Part shown: piece by piece, positions 16,801 to 27,426 of the stretch
Layout of the letters: each line of letters begins with the position of its first letter
Numbering within the stretch: the stretch's first letter is position 1
From: a bacterium
GTDB lineage: Bacteria > Pseudomonadota > Alphaproteobacteria > Sphingomonadales > Sphingomonadaceae
Assembly: GCA_030824575.1 (NCBI GenBank)
Contig: JAVBXL010000019.1
Coordinates: 1 to 40,678 of the forward strand
Reading direction: 5' to 3'
Length of the DNA stretch: 40,678 bases
Position numbers and translations under genes: made by a program
The notes under the pieces: generated by a model
Seen by the model: the letters and a program-made list of their open reading frames with translations, nothing else
Told to the model about the DNA's origin: nothing
Database searches by the model: none

Positions 16801-17179
16801 CGCGCGTGGTGCGGCCATCCTGCGGCTTCTGGTGGTGGACGACGACAGCGCCAATCGTGCGGCCATGCGCGCTGCGTTGGAGGCCATGGGCCATAGTTGC
16901 GTGACGGCGGCGGGGGAGGGGGAAGCCCTGGCCGCGACGGATGTGTTTGACGGCGCGCTGGTCGATTTTGCGCTGGGCGGGGCGCGTGATGGGATCGACC
17001 TGATCGACGCCCTATGGGCGCGACGACCGGGCCTACCGATGGCGCTGGTGACGGCAGAGCAGGGGGAAGCCATGCACAAGCGAGCGCGGCAGCGCGGCGT
17101 TGCGATACTGGCCAAGCCGCTGGGCGGTGCGGTGCTGGACGAGTGGATCGCGGGTTTGGCGCGCGAAGGTTGCGCATAA
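13892..17179 (+). CDS. crbS: CrbS-like hybrid sensor histidine kinase with SSS transporter domain
   Basis: 1095 residues. Residues 1-480 form a sodium:solute symporter (PutP/SLC5-like) domain with about 12-13 helices. A short linker leads to a PAS-like domain (about 590-700, ENIDVGISVIDRDLRLVAWNSRYLDLF). HisKA follows with phospho-acceptor His751 in AASHDLLQPLH, then HATPase_c (SNAIRYTDRGG N-box, GIGLGLAI G-box) and a C-terminal receiver domain with Asp1025 in LVDFALGG. CrbS kinases sense acetate-related flux and drive acs through CrbR. The acs-response-regulator operon is convergent just downstream, which fits. ATG 13892 begins the first helix; an upstream TTG at 13823 adds a non-conserved leader. 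Confidence 0.88.
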   Translation: MSIAILLAMLYAALLFGGAALAHRYRARLSGSRWRIHAYGLALAVYCTSWTYFGAVGSAATGGWDYLPIYLGPALVMALGGGFLRRLHVEVHRDGATSISDFIGSRFGKSRAIAALVTIILLFGTIPYVALQLRSVAFSFALVSQTPESTVPLIGASAALALFAILFGARRYQVAGQNEAILFVVATESVLKLVALLLVAGLAGWLLWTIPLGQVGTGIAVFRSGFSPGRLDGDFFVTTLLSMLTIICMPRHFFVSVMEARGPDDILRARWGFIAYLLVTVLAVLPIAAAGIALLDDGAAPDLFVLSLPQHFGFQGLALLVFFGGLSAAMAMVVTEVVAISSMISNDLFAPILLRRSTGRTHMGERLLWIRRTAIVGLVAAATLYAIATPSTTRLASVGLIAFVAIAQCAPALIFAVYRPHNDAMAGGAGLLTGFAIWMGTLFLPAIDLMPDWLDRWDGVNAVTLGTVISLGGNILAYLLVSARGVGVAALVRQRGIAPIGTIAALSDLVTRFVGSEAAADAFGSPHSGDGRIDRTSARVAERLIGSVVGASSARAIMASAISGQGMGFADVAQMLDASGQSLHFSQGLLAATLENIDVGISVIDRDLRLVAWNSRYLDLFRYDNGMIRVGVPVADLIRFNAERGDCGPGEVEDHVARRLGHMRSRKPHSFERHRTDGRVIKTVGGAMPDGGYVMSFTDITIEAQARAATETARRDLEQAVAQRTAQLSDVNTQLATAMADKTRFLAAASHDLLQPLHAAMLFSSALRRRLEEPERAMLARLDRSIEGANDLLRALLDISKLDAGGVTPQPTRFAARPMLVDLVESLRPLAAEKGLSLRVGAGDGWVETDRSLLRSIIQNFLSNAIRYTDRGGIIVAARQRGDQMRIEVRDSGIGIAADKQDIIFREFERLGQGSENGIGLGLAIVERSAALIGARVDVWSQEGRGSCFAIGLPRVTADAPVAAIADMVVARGAAILRLLVVDDDSANRAAMRAALEAMGHSCVTAAGEGEALAATDVFDGALVDFALGGARDGIDLIDALWARRPGLPMALVTAEQGEAMHKRARQRGVAILAKPLGGAVLDEWIAGLAREGCA

Positions 17180-17200
17180 GGCTGAATGATCCTGGCCAAG

Positions 17201-17230
17201 CCCTGCCGCGCGATACGGCACGCGGTAGGG
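17201..17230. terminator. Hairpin between convergent crbS- and crbR-like genes
   Basis: CCCTGCCGCG (17201-17210) and CGCGGTAGGG (17221-17230) pair at 9 of 10 positions around a 10-base loop. It lies in the 128-bp gap between the convergent genes and could end transcription from either side. There is no T-run directly after it, so intrinsic termination is uncertain. Confidence 0.45.
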
Positions 17231-17268
17231 TGGGCGGTTTGTTCTTCTACGCCCTCAAGAAGAAATCG

Positions 17269-17292
17269 GCTTCGATAGGTTCAGCCCGAACG
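17269..17292. repeat. Degenerate copy of the TTCGAYAGGYTCAG repeat
   Basis: Reads GGCTTCGATAGGTTCAGCCC followed by GAACGG. It aligns with the intact copy at 24249-24274, differing at several positions. Short repeats of this type are common between genes in sphingomonads and xanthomonads. Confidence 0.6.
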
Positions 17293-17307
17293 GAGGAGGG
17301 TTTCGCC

Positions 17308-18015
17308 CTACCGATCCGCGCCGAGGCCCAGTGCGCGGGCGGCCAGCGCGGCCTGGGTGCGGTTCTGTACGCCCAGCTTGGCGAGGATCGTGGTCATATG
17401 GGATTTGATGGTTGATTCCGCCACGCCTAGATCAAAAGCGATCTGCTTGTTCAGCCGCCCGTCGAGCACGCCCAGCAGGACGCGCAACTGGGTAGGGGTG
17501 AGCGCGGCCACCTTGTCAGCCATGTCGTCCGTTTCGACTGCGGACAGGGGGGCGGGGCTGTTGCCGTCGAGCGCCGCGGCGATCGCTTCCTCCATGACCG
17601 ACAGAGGCTGGTCCTTGCCAATGAAGCCGACCGCGCCATAACGGCGGGCTTCGGGTGAGGCGACCTGCGCCTCTGCGCTGGAGATGACGAGGATGGGAAC
17701 GGACGGGCGTTCGGCATGGAGCAGGGCGACGCCGGAGAAGCCCGCCGATCCCGGCATTTTCAGGTCGAGCAGGATGAGCAGCAGGTCGCTGGTTGCGCCT
17801 GCCGCCTGGACCGCACGGTCCAGCGTGGCCGCTTCGATGATGCGGGCGTGGGGCGCGACAGATTCCACCGCCATGACCAGGGCCTGACGAAAGAGCGGAT
17901 GATCGTCCGCCACCAAAATGGCGCCCTGTGTCGTCAGCGTCGCGCTCCTCTCCGGGCGGCAATCTGGCCGGTCTGTCGCCGGCTTGGAATAGGGACTTGC
18001 CCATAGGCCGGGCAA
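17308..18015 (-). CDS. crbR: LuxR/NarL-type response regulator, CrbR-like
   Basis: Up to 235 residues. The receiver domain begins ILVADDHPLFRQAL and its phospho-acceptor aspartate lies in LLDLKMPG, with the switch lysine in FIGKDQP. The C-terminal LuxR HTH reads LTPTQLRVLLGVLDGRLNKQIAFDLGVAESTIKSHMTTILAKLGV. CrbR activates acs when phosphorylated by CrbS. It lies 10 bp downstream of acs on the same strand, so it is probably co-transcribed with its own target. The start is uncertain. There is no ATG or GTG in the right place; TTG 18015 gives the longest frame, but the best Shine-Dalgarno (AGGAG, 7-base spacing) points to a CTG at 17937. Confidence 0.85.
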   Translation of the reverse strand: MPGLWASPYSKPATDRPDCRPERSATLTTQGAILVADDHPLFRQALVMAVESVAPHARIIEAATLDRAVQAAGATSDLLLILLDLKMPGSAGFSGVALLHAERPSVPILVISSAEAQVASPEARRYGAVGFIGKDQPLSVMEEAIAAALDGNSPAPLSAVETDDMADKVAALTPTQLRVLLGVLDGRLNKQIAFDLGVAESTIKSHMTTILAKLGVQNRTQAALAARALGLGADR

Positions 18016-18025
18016 GTCCTTTCGA

Positions 18026-19969
18026 TCACGCGCTGGCGAGTTGGCTATCGGCGATCAGCTTTTCGACCACGGACGGATCGGCCAGCGTCGAAATGTCGCC
18101 GAGCGCACCGGTTTCGCCTTCCGCGATCTTGCGCAGGATGCGGCGCATGATCTTGCCCGATCGGGTCTTGGGCAGGCCCGGCGCGAACTGGATGATGTCG
18201 GGCGTCGCGATCGGGCCGATTTCGTTACGGACCCAGGCGACCAGCTGCTTGCGCAAGTCGTCCGAGGGCTCCTCGTTCGCGTTGAGCGTCACATAGGCGT
18301 AGATGCCCTGGCCCTTGATCGGGTGGGGCATGCCGACGACCGCGGCTTCGGCGACCTTGGCATGGGCGACCAGCGCGCTTTCGACTTCGGCGGTGCCCAT
18401 GCGATGCCCCGACACGTTGATGACGTCATCGACCCGGCCGGTGATCCAATAATAGCCGTCGGCGTCGCGGCGGGCGCCGTCCCCGGTGAAATAGCGGCCG
18501 GGATAGGTGGTGAAATAGGTCTGGAAGAAGCGCGCATGGTCGCCATAGACGGTGCGCATCTGACCCGGCCAGCTTTTGGCGATGCAGAGATTGCCTTCCG
18601 TCGCGCCGTCCAGTTCCTGTCCTTCGGCATCGACCACCAGGGGGTTGACGCCAAATAGCGGCAAGGTGGCGGAGCCTGGCTTGAGATCGGTCGCGCCGGG
18701 CAAGGGGGCGATCAGGATGCCACCGGTTTCCGTCTGCCACCAGGTATCGACGATCGGGCAGCGGCCATCGCCCACGATGCGGTGATACCATTCCCAGGCT
18801 TCGGGATTGATCGGTTCGCCGACGCTGCCCAGGATGCGCAGCGAGGCGCGGCTGGCGGCCTGCACATAGGCGTCGCCTTCGCGCATCAGGGCGCGGAGCG
18901 CGGTGGGTGCGGTGTAGAAGATCGATACGTTCCACTTGTCGCACACCTGCCAGAAGCGGCTATGGTCGGGATAGTTGGGGACGCCTTCGAACATCAAGGT
19001 CGTCGCGCCATTGGCGAGCGGGCCATAGACAACATAGGAGTGGCCGGTGACCCAGCCGATGTCGGCAGTGCACCAATAGACCTCGCCAGGGCGATAGTCG
19101 AACACATGTTCATGGGTCATCGACGCCCAGAGCAGATAGCCGCCGGTGCTGTGCAGCACCCCCTTGGGCGTGCCGGTGGAGCCGGAGGTGTAGAGGATGA
19201 AGAGCGGGTCTTCAGCGCCCATGGCTTGCGGCGCATAGTCGGTGGCGGCGGCGTCACGGGCCGGGCCGTAGAAAAGGTCGCGGCCGTCCACCATAGCGAC
19301 GTCGGCACCGGTGCGCTGGACGACGATGACCTTTTCTACCGAACTGCAATGGTCGAGCGCGGCATCGACATTGGCCTTGAGCGGAACCCGTTTGCCACCG
19401 CGCAGCCCTTCGTCAGCGGTAACGACGATGCGGGAGTCGCAGTCACGAATGCGGCTGGCGAGGCTGTCGGGGGAGAAGCCGGCGAAGACGATCGAATGAA
19501 CCGCGCCGATCCGGGTGCAGGCGAGCATGGCGAAGGCGGCTTCGGGAATCATCGGCAGATAAAGCGTGACCCGGTCGCCTCGTTGCACGCCCTGGCTTTT
19601 GAGCACATTGGCGAAGCGGCAGACTTCCTCATGCAGCTGGGCGTAGGTGATGATGCGGCTGTCGGCGGGATCATCCCCTTCCCAGATGATCGCGGGCTGA
19701 TCGCCGCGGGTCGCCAGATGACGGTCGATACAGTTGGCGCTGACGTTGAGCTGACCGTCGGCGAACCAGCTTATGCCGAAATCTGCTTCGTTGAAGCTGC
19801 TTTCATCAACCTTCGTGAAGGGGGTGATCCAGTCGAGCCGCTGCGCCTGTTGCCGCCAGAATGTATCGGGATCGGAGGCGGCCAGCGCATGCATGGCTGC
19901 GGCGGTCGAGGCGGTGATGCGGGCGTCGGCGGCCAGGGCGGCGGGGACGGGATACAGGGCTTCGCTCAT
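18026..19969 (-). CDS. acs: Acetyl-coenzyme A synthetase
   Basis: 647 residues, the normal Acs length. The adenylation motif [11 protein letters not shown] lies at 260-270. The C-terminal half has the [17 protein letters not shown] hinge and [12 protein letters not shown] with Lys606, the lysine that is acetylated to switch off Acs. It converts acetate, ATP and CoA to acetyl-CoA through acetyl-AMP in the cytoplasm. The start at 19969 has GGAGAGG about 10 bases upstream; a much longer frame to 20506 is not supported. It is divergent from the porin/permease genes and followed by the CrbR-like regulator, so control by the CrbS-CrbR pair is the simplest reading. Confidence 0.95.
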   Translation of the reverse strand: MSEALYPVPAALAADARITASTAAAMHALAASDPDTFWRQQAQRLDWITPFTKVDESSFNEADFGISWFADGQLNVSANCIDRHLATRGDQPAIIWEGDDPADSRIITYAQLHEEVCRFANVLKSQGVQRGDRVTLYLPMIPEAAFAMLACTRIGAVHSIVFAGFSPDSLASRIRDCDSRIVVTADEGLRGGKRVPLKANVDAALDHCSSVEKVIVVQRTGADVAMVDGRDLFYGPARDAAATDYAPQAMGAEDPLFILYTSGSTGTPKGVLHSTGGYLLWASMTHEHVFDYRPGEVYWCTADIGWVTGHSYVVYGPLANGATTLMFEGVPNYPDHSRFWQVCDKWNVSIFYTAPTALRALMREGDAYVQAASRASLRILGSVGEPINPEAWEWYHRIVGDGRCPIVDTWWQTETGGILIAPLPGATDLKPGSATLPLFGVNPLVVDAEGQELDGATEGNLCIAKSWPGQMRTVYGDHARFFQTYFTTYPGRYFTGDGARRDADGYYWITGRVDDVINVSGHRMGTAEVESALVAHAKVAEAAVVGMPHPIKGQGIYAYVTLNANEEPSDDLRKQLVAWVRNEIGPIATPDIIQFAPGLPKTRSGKIMRRILRKIAEGETGALGDISTLADPSVVEKLIADSQLASA

Positions 19970-20159
19970 TTGGTGAGAACCTCTCCAAGCTCTTTCGACC
20001 TTAGCGTAACGCATGCAGGCGGGGGCGGCATCCTCGACCAAAGTCGGGTGCCCTTCCGACCATGGTCCGCCTTCTCCCCGCCCCTGTATCCTCCGCATGA
20101 TGCAGCCATGGTTTGATCGCCACCAACCCCGCACAGACGGGTCGATCGGCGGGAGAGGA
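19970..20159. promoter_or_regulatory. Divergent promoter region of acs and the porin-permease operon
   Basis: A 190-bp gap between acs (leftward) and the porin gene (rightward). It contains a perfect 10-bp palindrome GACCATGGTC (20058-20067) in its middle, a possible operator. I cannot assign -35/-10 boxes with confidence. Confidence 0.4.
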
Positions 20160-21560
20160 ATGATGATGCGAACCCTGACGGCGCAGATGCCAAATAGCAG
20201 ATATTGGCGGCGTAGCGTGGCGATCGGCGCGATGGCCGTGGCGATGAGCGCCGCGCCCGGCGCTGTAGCGCAGACACAGCGCGAAGCGGAGTTGGAAGCG
20301 CGGCTCAACCAACTGGAAGCTGCCGTATCGGCGTTGAAAAGCGAATTGACGCAGGCGCGCAGCGAACAGCAGGCGTCAACCCAGATAGTCCAAAAGGCCG
20401 ACAGCCGCGTTGCCGCGCTGGAGGCCAAGCCAGCCGCCGAGGGCTTCAAGGTCGGAGCGACCACGTTCAAGCTGGGCGGATTCGTCAAGGTAGTGGGCAG
20501 CGCCACCCGCTATGACGATGGCGTGGTGCCGGGCGGATCGTTGGGCAAGGAGTTCTACCTGCCGCAACAGATCCCGGTCGGCGGCAGCAGCAGCCGCGAC
20601 ATCATTGGCCATGCGCGCCAGACACGGCTGGCGTTCAGCACATCGACGCCGCTGGGCGGCAAGGAGGTCAAGAGCGTGGTCGAGTTCGACTTCGCACTGG
20701 CCGCCGCGCCGCTGGGCGCACAGCGCGCGACCAATCCCTATACGCCGACCTTCCGCCGGGGCTTCATCAGCTATGGCAACTGGCTGGTAGGGCAGGAATG
20801 GACCACGTTCCAGAACCCCAATCATTTCCCCGAAACCACGGATTTCGTCGGGCCGATGGATGGCGCGATCTTCGTTCGGCAGATGATGGTGCAATATCGG
20901 CAGCCGCTGTCGGCCGACTGGAGCCTGTATCTGGCGGCGGAAAATCCCCAGACCGAGACGATCGGCACGACGTCGGCCGCGCTGGAAGATAATGACAGCG
21001 ACCGGATACCCGACCTGGTCGCCAAGCTGGCCTATAAGGGGAAGGCGGGCGAAATGCACATCGCCGGCCTGTATCGCAAGCTGTCCATCCATGGCGACGG
21101 GTTTGGCGACACGGCGAACGGATGGGGCATAAGCGCGGCGGGCAAGGTGCCGTTTGGGCCGCAGGGGCGCCACGACATCCGGTTCAGCGCGACCTATGGT
21201 CAGGGCATGGGGCGCTATTTTACGGTCGGTTTCGTGCCTGACGCGATCTATGATCCCGCGATCGGCGACCGGCTCTATATCGTGGACAATTTCGCCGGGT
21301 TTGCGGCCATCAAGCTGGGCTGGACCGATACGATACGATCCACCGTCATGGCGGCCTATCAAAAGGCCTGGTATCCCGATGCGATAGCCCTGCCGGATCT
21401 GGCCAATGTCGCGGCCTACAGCGTTGCGGGCAATATTTTCTGGTCGCCGGTCAAGCAACTGGATCTGGGGATCGAGTATCGCCATGGTCAGCGCGAAGTC
21501 GCCAGTGGCTTAAAAGGCGAGATAGACCGCCTGGAAATGGCCGCTAAATTCACGTTTTAA
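20160..21560 (+). CDS. DcaP-like outer-membrane porin
   Basis: 466 residues. After a long signal peptide ([25 protein letters not shown]) comes an N-terminal coiled coil ([30 protein letters not shown]) and then a beta-barrel beginning with [16 protein letters not shown] and ending in the C-terminal phenylalanine MAAKFTF. This layout matches the DcaP family of trimeric porins, which pass small carboxylic acids. Three ATGs in tandem (20160, 20163, 20166) follow GGGAGAGGA; spacing favours the third, so the real start may be 20166. The MHS permease gene starts 12 bp downstream, so the pair probably carries one substrate across both membranes. Confidence 0.88.
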   Translation: MMMRTLTAQMPNSRYWRRSVAIGAMAVAMSAAPGAVAQTQREAELEARLNQLEAAVSALKSELTQARSEQQASTQIVQKADSRVAALEAKPAAEGFKVGATTFKLGGFVKVVGSATRYDDGVVPGGSLGKEFYLPQQIPVGGSSSRDIIGHARQTRLAFSTSTPLGGKEVKSVVEFDFALAAAPLGAQRATNPYTPTFRRGFISYGNWLVGQEWTTFQNPNHFPETTDFVGPMDGAIFVRQMMVQYRQPLSADWSLYLAAENPQTETIGTTSAALEDNDSDRIPDLVAKLAYKGKAGEMHIAGLYRKLSIHGDGFGDTANGWGISAAGKVPFGPQGRHDIRFSATYGQGMGRYFTVGFVPDAIYDPAIGDRLYIVDNFAGFAAIKLGWTDTIRSTVMAAYQKAWYPDAIALPDLANVAAYSVAGNIFWSPVKQLDLGIEYRHGQREVASGLKGEIDRLEMAAKFTF

Positions 21561-21572
21561 GGGAGAGGGCAG

Positions 21573-23243
21573 ATGGCGACAACATATGAAGACGGCCGGC
21601 CAAAGCATAGCGTGACGGGGCAGAACGAGAAACTCGTCATTGCCGCGTCGTCGCTGGGCACGGTGTTCGAATGGTATGATTTCTATCTTTACGGCCTGCT
21701 GGCGACCTATATTTCCGCACAATTTTTTTCGGGCGTGAACGAGACGACGGGGTTCATCTTTGCCCTCGCCGCCTTTGCCGCCGGTTTTGCGGTGCGGCCG
21801 TTCGGCGCGATCGTGTTCGGGCGGATCGGCGACATGGTGGGGCGCAAGAATACGTTTCTGGTGACCATGGGCATCATGGGCCTGTCGACCTTCGCGGTGG
21901 GCGTGCTGCCCAACTATGCCAGCATCGGCGTGGCTGCGCCGGTCATCCTGCTGGTCCTGCGCCTGGCGCAAGGCCTGGCGCTGGGTGGCGAATATGGCGG
22001 GGCGGCGACCTATGTCGCGGAACATGCGCCGGAGGGCAAACGCGGCCTTTATACCAGCTGGATTCAGACGACGGCGACCTTTGGGCTGTTCGCGGCGCTG
22101 CTGGTCGTTATCGGATTTCGGTACGGGCTGGGCGAGGAAGCATTTGCCGCATGGGGTTGGCGTTTGCCGTTCCTGATTTCGATCCTGCTGCTGGGCGTAT
22201 CGATGTGGATCCGGTTGCAGCTCAACGAAAGCCCTGTCTTTCAGAAGATGAAGGATGAAGGCACGACGTCCAAGGCGCCGCTGACCGAGGCGTTCGGCAA
22301 ATGGGGCAATCTGCGCTGGGTCATCATCGCGCTGCTGGGTGCGGTCATGGGACAGGCGGTGGTCTGGTATGCCGGGCAATTCTATGCGCTGTTCTTCTTG
22401 GAAAAGACGCTGCGGGTGGATGGCGCGACGGCCAATATCCTGATCGCCATCGCGCTGGCGCTGGCCACGCCCTTCTTCGTCTTCTTTGGTTGGCTGTCCG
22501 ACAAGATCGGCCGCAAGCCGATCATCCTGGGCGGCTGCGCCCTTGCGGCGATGACCTACTTCCCGTTGTTCGGGGCGCTGACCAATGCCGCCAACCCGGC
22601 GCTGGCGGCGGCGCAGGCTTCCGCGCCTGTGACGATCGTCGCCCATGGCGAAGAATGTTCGTTCCAGTTCGACCCGGTCGGCAAGAACAAGTTCGACCGG
22701 TCGAGCTGCGACGTCGCCAAGACCTTCATGGCGAAGACCGGCGTCAGCTACGACAATGTCGAGGCCGCAGCCGGAACACCGGCGGTGGTCAGGATCGGCG
22801 CTGCCAGCTTTACCGCACCCAATGCCGCGACGCTGGCGGGCGCAGACAAGACGGCCGCGATCGCCACCTATCAGGATCAGTTGAAGGCAGGGCTGGCGCA
22901 GGCAGGCTATCCGGCCAAGGCGGACACGGCGAAGATCAACAAGGTCGCGGTCGTGGCGATCCTGTGGGCGCTCGCGATGCTGGTGACGATGGTCTATGGC
23001 CCGATCGCGGCGATGCTGGTGGAACTCTTCCCCAGCCGCATCCGCTATACGTCGATGTCGCTGCCCTATCATATCGGCAATGGCTGGTTCGGCGGGTTCT
23101 TGCCTACCACCGCCTTCGCCATGGTGGCGGCGACCGGGAACATCTATTATGGCCTGTGGTATCCGGTGGTCATCGCGGCGGCGACGGTGGTCATCGGGCT
23201 GCTGTTCCTGCCGGAGACGTTCCGCCGCAATATTGACGACTGA
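21573..23243 (+). CDS. MFS permease, metabolite:H+ symporter (MHS) family, with enlarged loop
   Basis: 556 residues. The N-terminal half is typical of MHS carriers: SSLGTVFEWYDFYLYG in the first helix, the GDMVGRKNTF loop between helices 2 and 3, and RLAQGLALGGEYGGAATY. The second conserved loop reads GWLSDKIGRKP. Unusually, about 110 soluble residues (roughly 340-450) lie before the last helices, including two cysteines (EECSFQ and SSCDV) and a KTGVSYDNVEAAAGTP segment. Members without the loop are about 430-450 residues long. The operon with a DcaP-like porin opposite acs suggests import of acetate or another short carboxylate; this is inference. Confidence 0.88.
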   Translation: MATTYEDGRPKHSVTGQNEKLVIAASSLGTVFEWYDFYLYGLLATYISAQFFSGVNETTGFIFALAAFAAGFAVRPFGAIVFGRIGDMVGRKNTFLVTMGIMGLSTFAVGVLPNYASIGVAAPVILLVLRLAQGLALGGEYGGAATYVAEHAPEGKRGLYTSWIQTTATFGLFAALLVVIGFRYGLGEEAFAAWGWRLPFLISILLLGVSMWIRLQLNESPVFQKMKDEGTTSKAPLTEAFGKWGNLRWVIIALLGAVMGQAVVWYAGQFYALFFLEKTLRVDGATANILIAIALALATPFFVFFGWLSDKIGRKPIILGGCALAAMTYFPLFGALTNAANPALAAAQASAPVTIVAHGEECSFQFDPVGKNKFDRSSCDVAKTFMAKTGVSYDNVEAAAGTPAVVRIGAASFTAPNAATLAGADKTAAIATYQDQLKAGLAQAGYPAKADTAKINKVAVVAILWALAMLVTMVYGPIAAMLVELFPSRIRYTSMSLPYHIGNGWFGGFLPTTAFAMVAATGNIYYGLWYPVVIAAATVVIGLLFLPETFRRNIDD

Positions 23244-23270
23244 GACGACGAGTTGGACAATTAAAATGGA

Positions 23271-23306
23271 AAAGGCGGCATCGTCGGATGCCGCCTTTTT
23301 GTTTTT
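23271..23306. terminator. Rho-independent terminator between MHS permease and ligI
   Basis: AAAGGCGGCA (23271-23280) and TGCCGCCTTT (23289-23298) pair perfectly around an 8-base loop, followed by more T's. It sits between the convergent MHS permease and ligI genes, and the A-run before the stem lets it work in both directions. Confidence 0.92.
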
Positions 23307-23317
23307 ATATCAATGGG

Positions 23318-25344
<2,027 letters not shown>

Positions 25345-25370
25345 AAGCAAACTCCGGTTCCGCCCTTGTT

Positions 25371-25455
25371 GTGCTCCCGCGAAGGCGGGAGTCCAGTGCA
25401 GACGGTCGATCGATCATGCGACGGCAGGACTGGATTCCCGCCTGCGCGGGAACAC
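25371..25455. repeat. Dispersed inverted-repeat element, copy 2
   Basis: Starts GTGCTCCCGCGAAGGCGGGA and ends TTCCCGCCTGCGCGGGAACAC; the centre contains CGATCGATC. It fills most of the 118-bp gap between ligK and ligU inside one operon, so any hairpin would form in the lig mRNA. Confidence 0.88.
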
Positions 25456-25462
25456 GGTTCCG

Positions 25463-26137
25463 TCAGATATATTTCAGGCCCATTTCTTCGAGGCGCGGGC
25501 GCATATTATAGATGTCGAGGCCCAGTTCCCCGGCCGCCAGGCGGACGCGCTTGGCTTCTTCAGCGGCTTCGCGGGCTTGCGCCTTTTCCAGCACAGCGGC
25601 GGCCTCGGCGCGGGGCACGATGCACACGCCGTCATCGTCGGCGATCACCACGTCGCCCGGATGGACCAGCGCATTGGCGCAGACCACGGGCACGTTGACC
25701 GATCCGATCGTATTCTTGACCGTGCCCTGGGCATGGACCGCCTTCGACCAAACGGGGAAGTGCATTTGGGTGAGGTCGCGCACATCGCGCACGCCCGCGT
25801 CGATGATGAGGCCGCGGCAGCCGCGCGCCTGCGCCGAGGTGGCGAGCAGGTCGCCGAAATAGCCGTCGGTGCAGGGGCTGGTGGGGGCAAGGAGGAGGAC
25901 GTCGCCTTCCTTGAGCTGTTCGATCGCGACATGGATCATCCAATTGTCGCCGGGCGCGGCGGAGATGGTGACGGCGTTGCCGGCGATGCGCGCGCCAGTG
26001 TAGATCGGGCGCATGTACGAGGCGAGCAGGCCGGTGCGGCCCTGCGCCTCATGCACGGTCGCGACGCCGCATTTGGCGAGACCGTCGACGACGCTAAGGT
26101 CCGCCCGTTCAATATTCTGGACGACGATGCCGGACAT
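25463..26137 (-). CDS. ligK: 4-carboxy-4-hydroxy-2-oxoadipate aldolase
   Basis: 224 residues, RraA-like fold (class II HMG/CHA aldolase). The signature [23 protein letters not shown] supplies the phosphate/pyruvate loop and the conserved Arg117-Asp118 pair that binds pyruvate and the divalent metal. It cleaves 4-carboxy-4-hydroxy-2-oxoadipate to pyruvate and oxaloacetate, and usually also decarboxylates oxaloacetate. ATG 26137 is preceded by AAGGAGAAGG. It is first in the ligK-ligU-ligI operon and divergent from ligR. Confidence 0.96.
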   Translation of the reverse strand: MSGIVVQNIERADLSVVDGLAKCGVATVHEAQGRTGLLASYMRPIYTGARIAGNAVTISAAPGDNWMIHVAIEQLKEGDVLLLAPTSPCTDGYFGDLLATSAQARGCRGLIIDAGVRDVRDLTQMHFPVWSKAVHAQGTVKNTIGSVNVPVVCANALVHPGDVVIADDDGVCIVPRAEAAAVLEKAQAREAAEEAKRVRLAAGELGLDIYNMRPRLEEMGLKYI

Positions 26138-26280
26138 GCTGACCTTCTCCTTGACGATTGCGGTGCACGGACCAACCGGATGGTCAGGCGGCGCGGGACA
26201 GGATGGTGGCTGGACCCGTTCGGGGTAAAGGGCAAAAAGGAAATCTGGCCAAGCCATTAGTTTTCACTAAATATGGCGAT
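26138..26280. promoter_or_regulatory. ligK-ligR divergent promoter/operator region
   Basis: A 143-bp gap holding two inverted repeats suited to a LysR-type regulator: GACCA-N6-TGGTC (26170-26185) and TTAGT-N4-ACTAA (26257-26270), the second ending 10 bp before the ligR start. LigR of SYK-6 is known to activate the ligK operon and control itself from this kind of gap. Assignment of each site to activation or self-repression is inference. Confidence 0.6.
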
Positions 26281-27426
26281 GTGGACTGGACCGACATCAA
26301 CCTTCGTCATTTGCGCGCGACCGTGGAAATCGCGGATCGCGGGACCATGAACGCGGCCGCGGTTGCGGTCAGCCTGACCCAGCCGGCGATAACCCAGGCG
26401 CTGGCGCGATTCGAAACCATGCTGGGCGTGCCGTTGTTCGACCGCCGCCATGACGGGATGACGGTGACCGATGCGGGCGCGCTGCTGGTGCCGCGATTTC
26501 GCGGCGCGCTGGACCATATCGCCAGCCCGCATGTGACGATGGCGCGGTTTCGCGCGCTGATCGCGCTGGCGGATGCGGGCAGCTATCCGGCGGCGAGCGC
26601 GCTGACGGGCCTTTCGATCCCCTCGCTGCATCGCGCGGTCAACGACCTCAGCCTTTCAATGCGGCGGCCGCTGGTGCGGCGGCGGGGCAAGGTGGTGATG
26701 CTGACCGACGCGGGCGTGCGGATGGCGCGCGCGTTCCGCCTGGCGCGGGTCGAGTTGATGGCGGGGCTGGCCGAATTGGCCGCGCTCAAGGGGTATGAGA
26801 CGCGCAGCATCGCGATCGGGGCGATGCCGCTGTCGCGGGCGCGAGTGCTGCCCGCAGCCGTGTCGCGATTCCTGCGGCGGCGACCGGGGGTGCGGATCAC
26901 CATATTGGAAGGGTCGCGCGCCGAACTGATCGAGCCGTTGCGCAATGGCGCGATCGACATGATGGTGGGCGCGCTGCGACAGCCATTGCTGGAGGCGGAT
27001 TTCGAGCAGGCGGCGCTGTTCGAGGACCGGCCGGTAGTGATTGCGCGGGCGGGGCATCCTTTGGCGGAGACGCAGCCTGCCATGGCTGATCTGGCGCGCT
27101 ATCCCTGGATCATCGCCGCGCCGGGGGCACCGCTGCGCGAGAGCTGGGAAGCGTTGTTCAGCGAGCAGGGCATCAGCCTGCCGGTGGTGCCGATCGAATC
27201 GGGATCGGTCATGACGATCCGGCAATTGTTGATCGACAATGATTTCCTGACCCTGTTGTCGCCCGACCAGGTCAGGGTGGAACTGGAGGCGGGGTGGCTG
27301 TGCCGGATCGACACGCCGGTATCGCCCGCCAGCCGATCCATCGGCGTGACCACGCGGGCATCCTGGCGCCCGACAACGGTGCAGGCGGAGTTCATGGCCG
27401 ATCTGGAGGCGGTGTCGCGGCGTTGA
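26281..27426 (+). CDS. ligR: LysR-type regulator of the lig genes with tandem HTH domains
   Basis: 381 residues from a GTG start. A first LysR HTH lies at about 5-65 (MNAAAVAVSLTQPAITQALARFETMLGVPLFDR) and a second HTH-like copy at about 86-146 (YPAASALTGLSIPSLHRAVNDLSLSMRRPLVRRRGKVVMLTDAG). A normal LysR effector domain follows (about 163-375), so the protein is some 80 residues longer than the usual 300. Divergence from ligK and the ligJABC genes downstream identify it as the likely LigR. No ATG is in frame near the first HTH; GTG 26281 is the best start although its ribosome-binding site is poor. Confidence 0.82.
   Translation: MDWTDINLRHLRATVEIADRGTMNAAAVAVSLTQPAITQALARFETMLGVPLFDRRHDGMTVTDAGALLVPRFRGALDHIASPHVTMARFRALIALADAGSYPAASALTGLSIPSLHRAVNDLSLSMRRPLVRRRGKVVMLTDAGVRMARAFRLARVELMAGLAELAALKGYETRSIAIGAMPLSRARVLPAAVSRFLRRRPGVRITILEGSRAELIEPLRNGAIDMMVGALRQPLLEADFEQAALFEDRPVVIARAGHPLAETQPAMADLARYPWIIAAPGAPLRESWEALFSEQGISLPVVPIESGSVMTIRQLLIDNDFLTLLSPDQVRVELEAGWLCRIDTPVSPASRSIGVTTRASWRPTTVQAEFMADLEAVSRR

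Noticed and set aside
22620..22940. Insertion or frameshift artefact in the MHS permease
   Set aside because: The extra segment is in frame, has the same codon bias as the flanks and the final helices follow normally, so it is a real loop.
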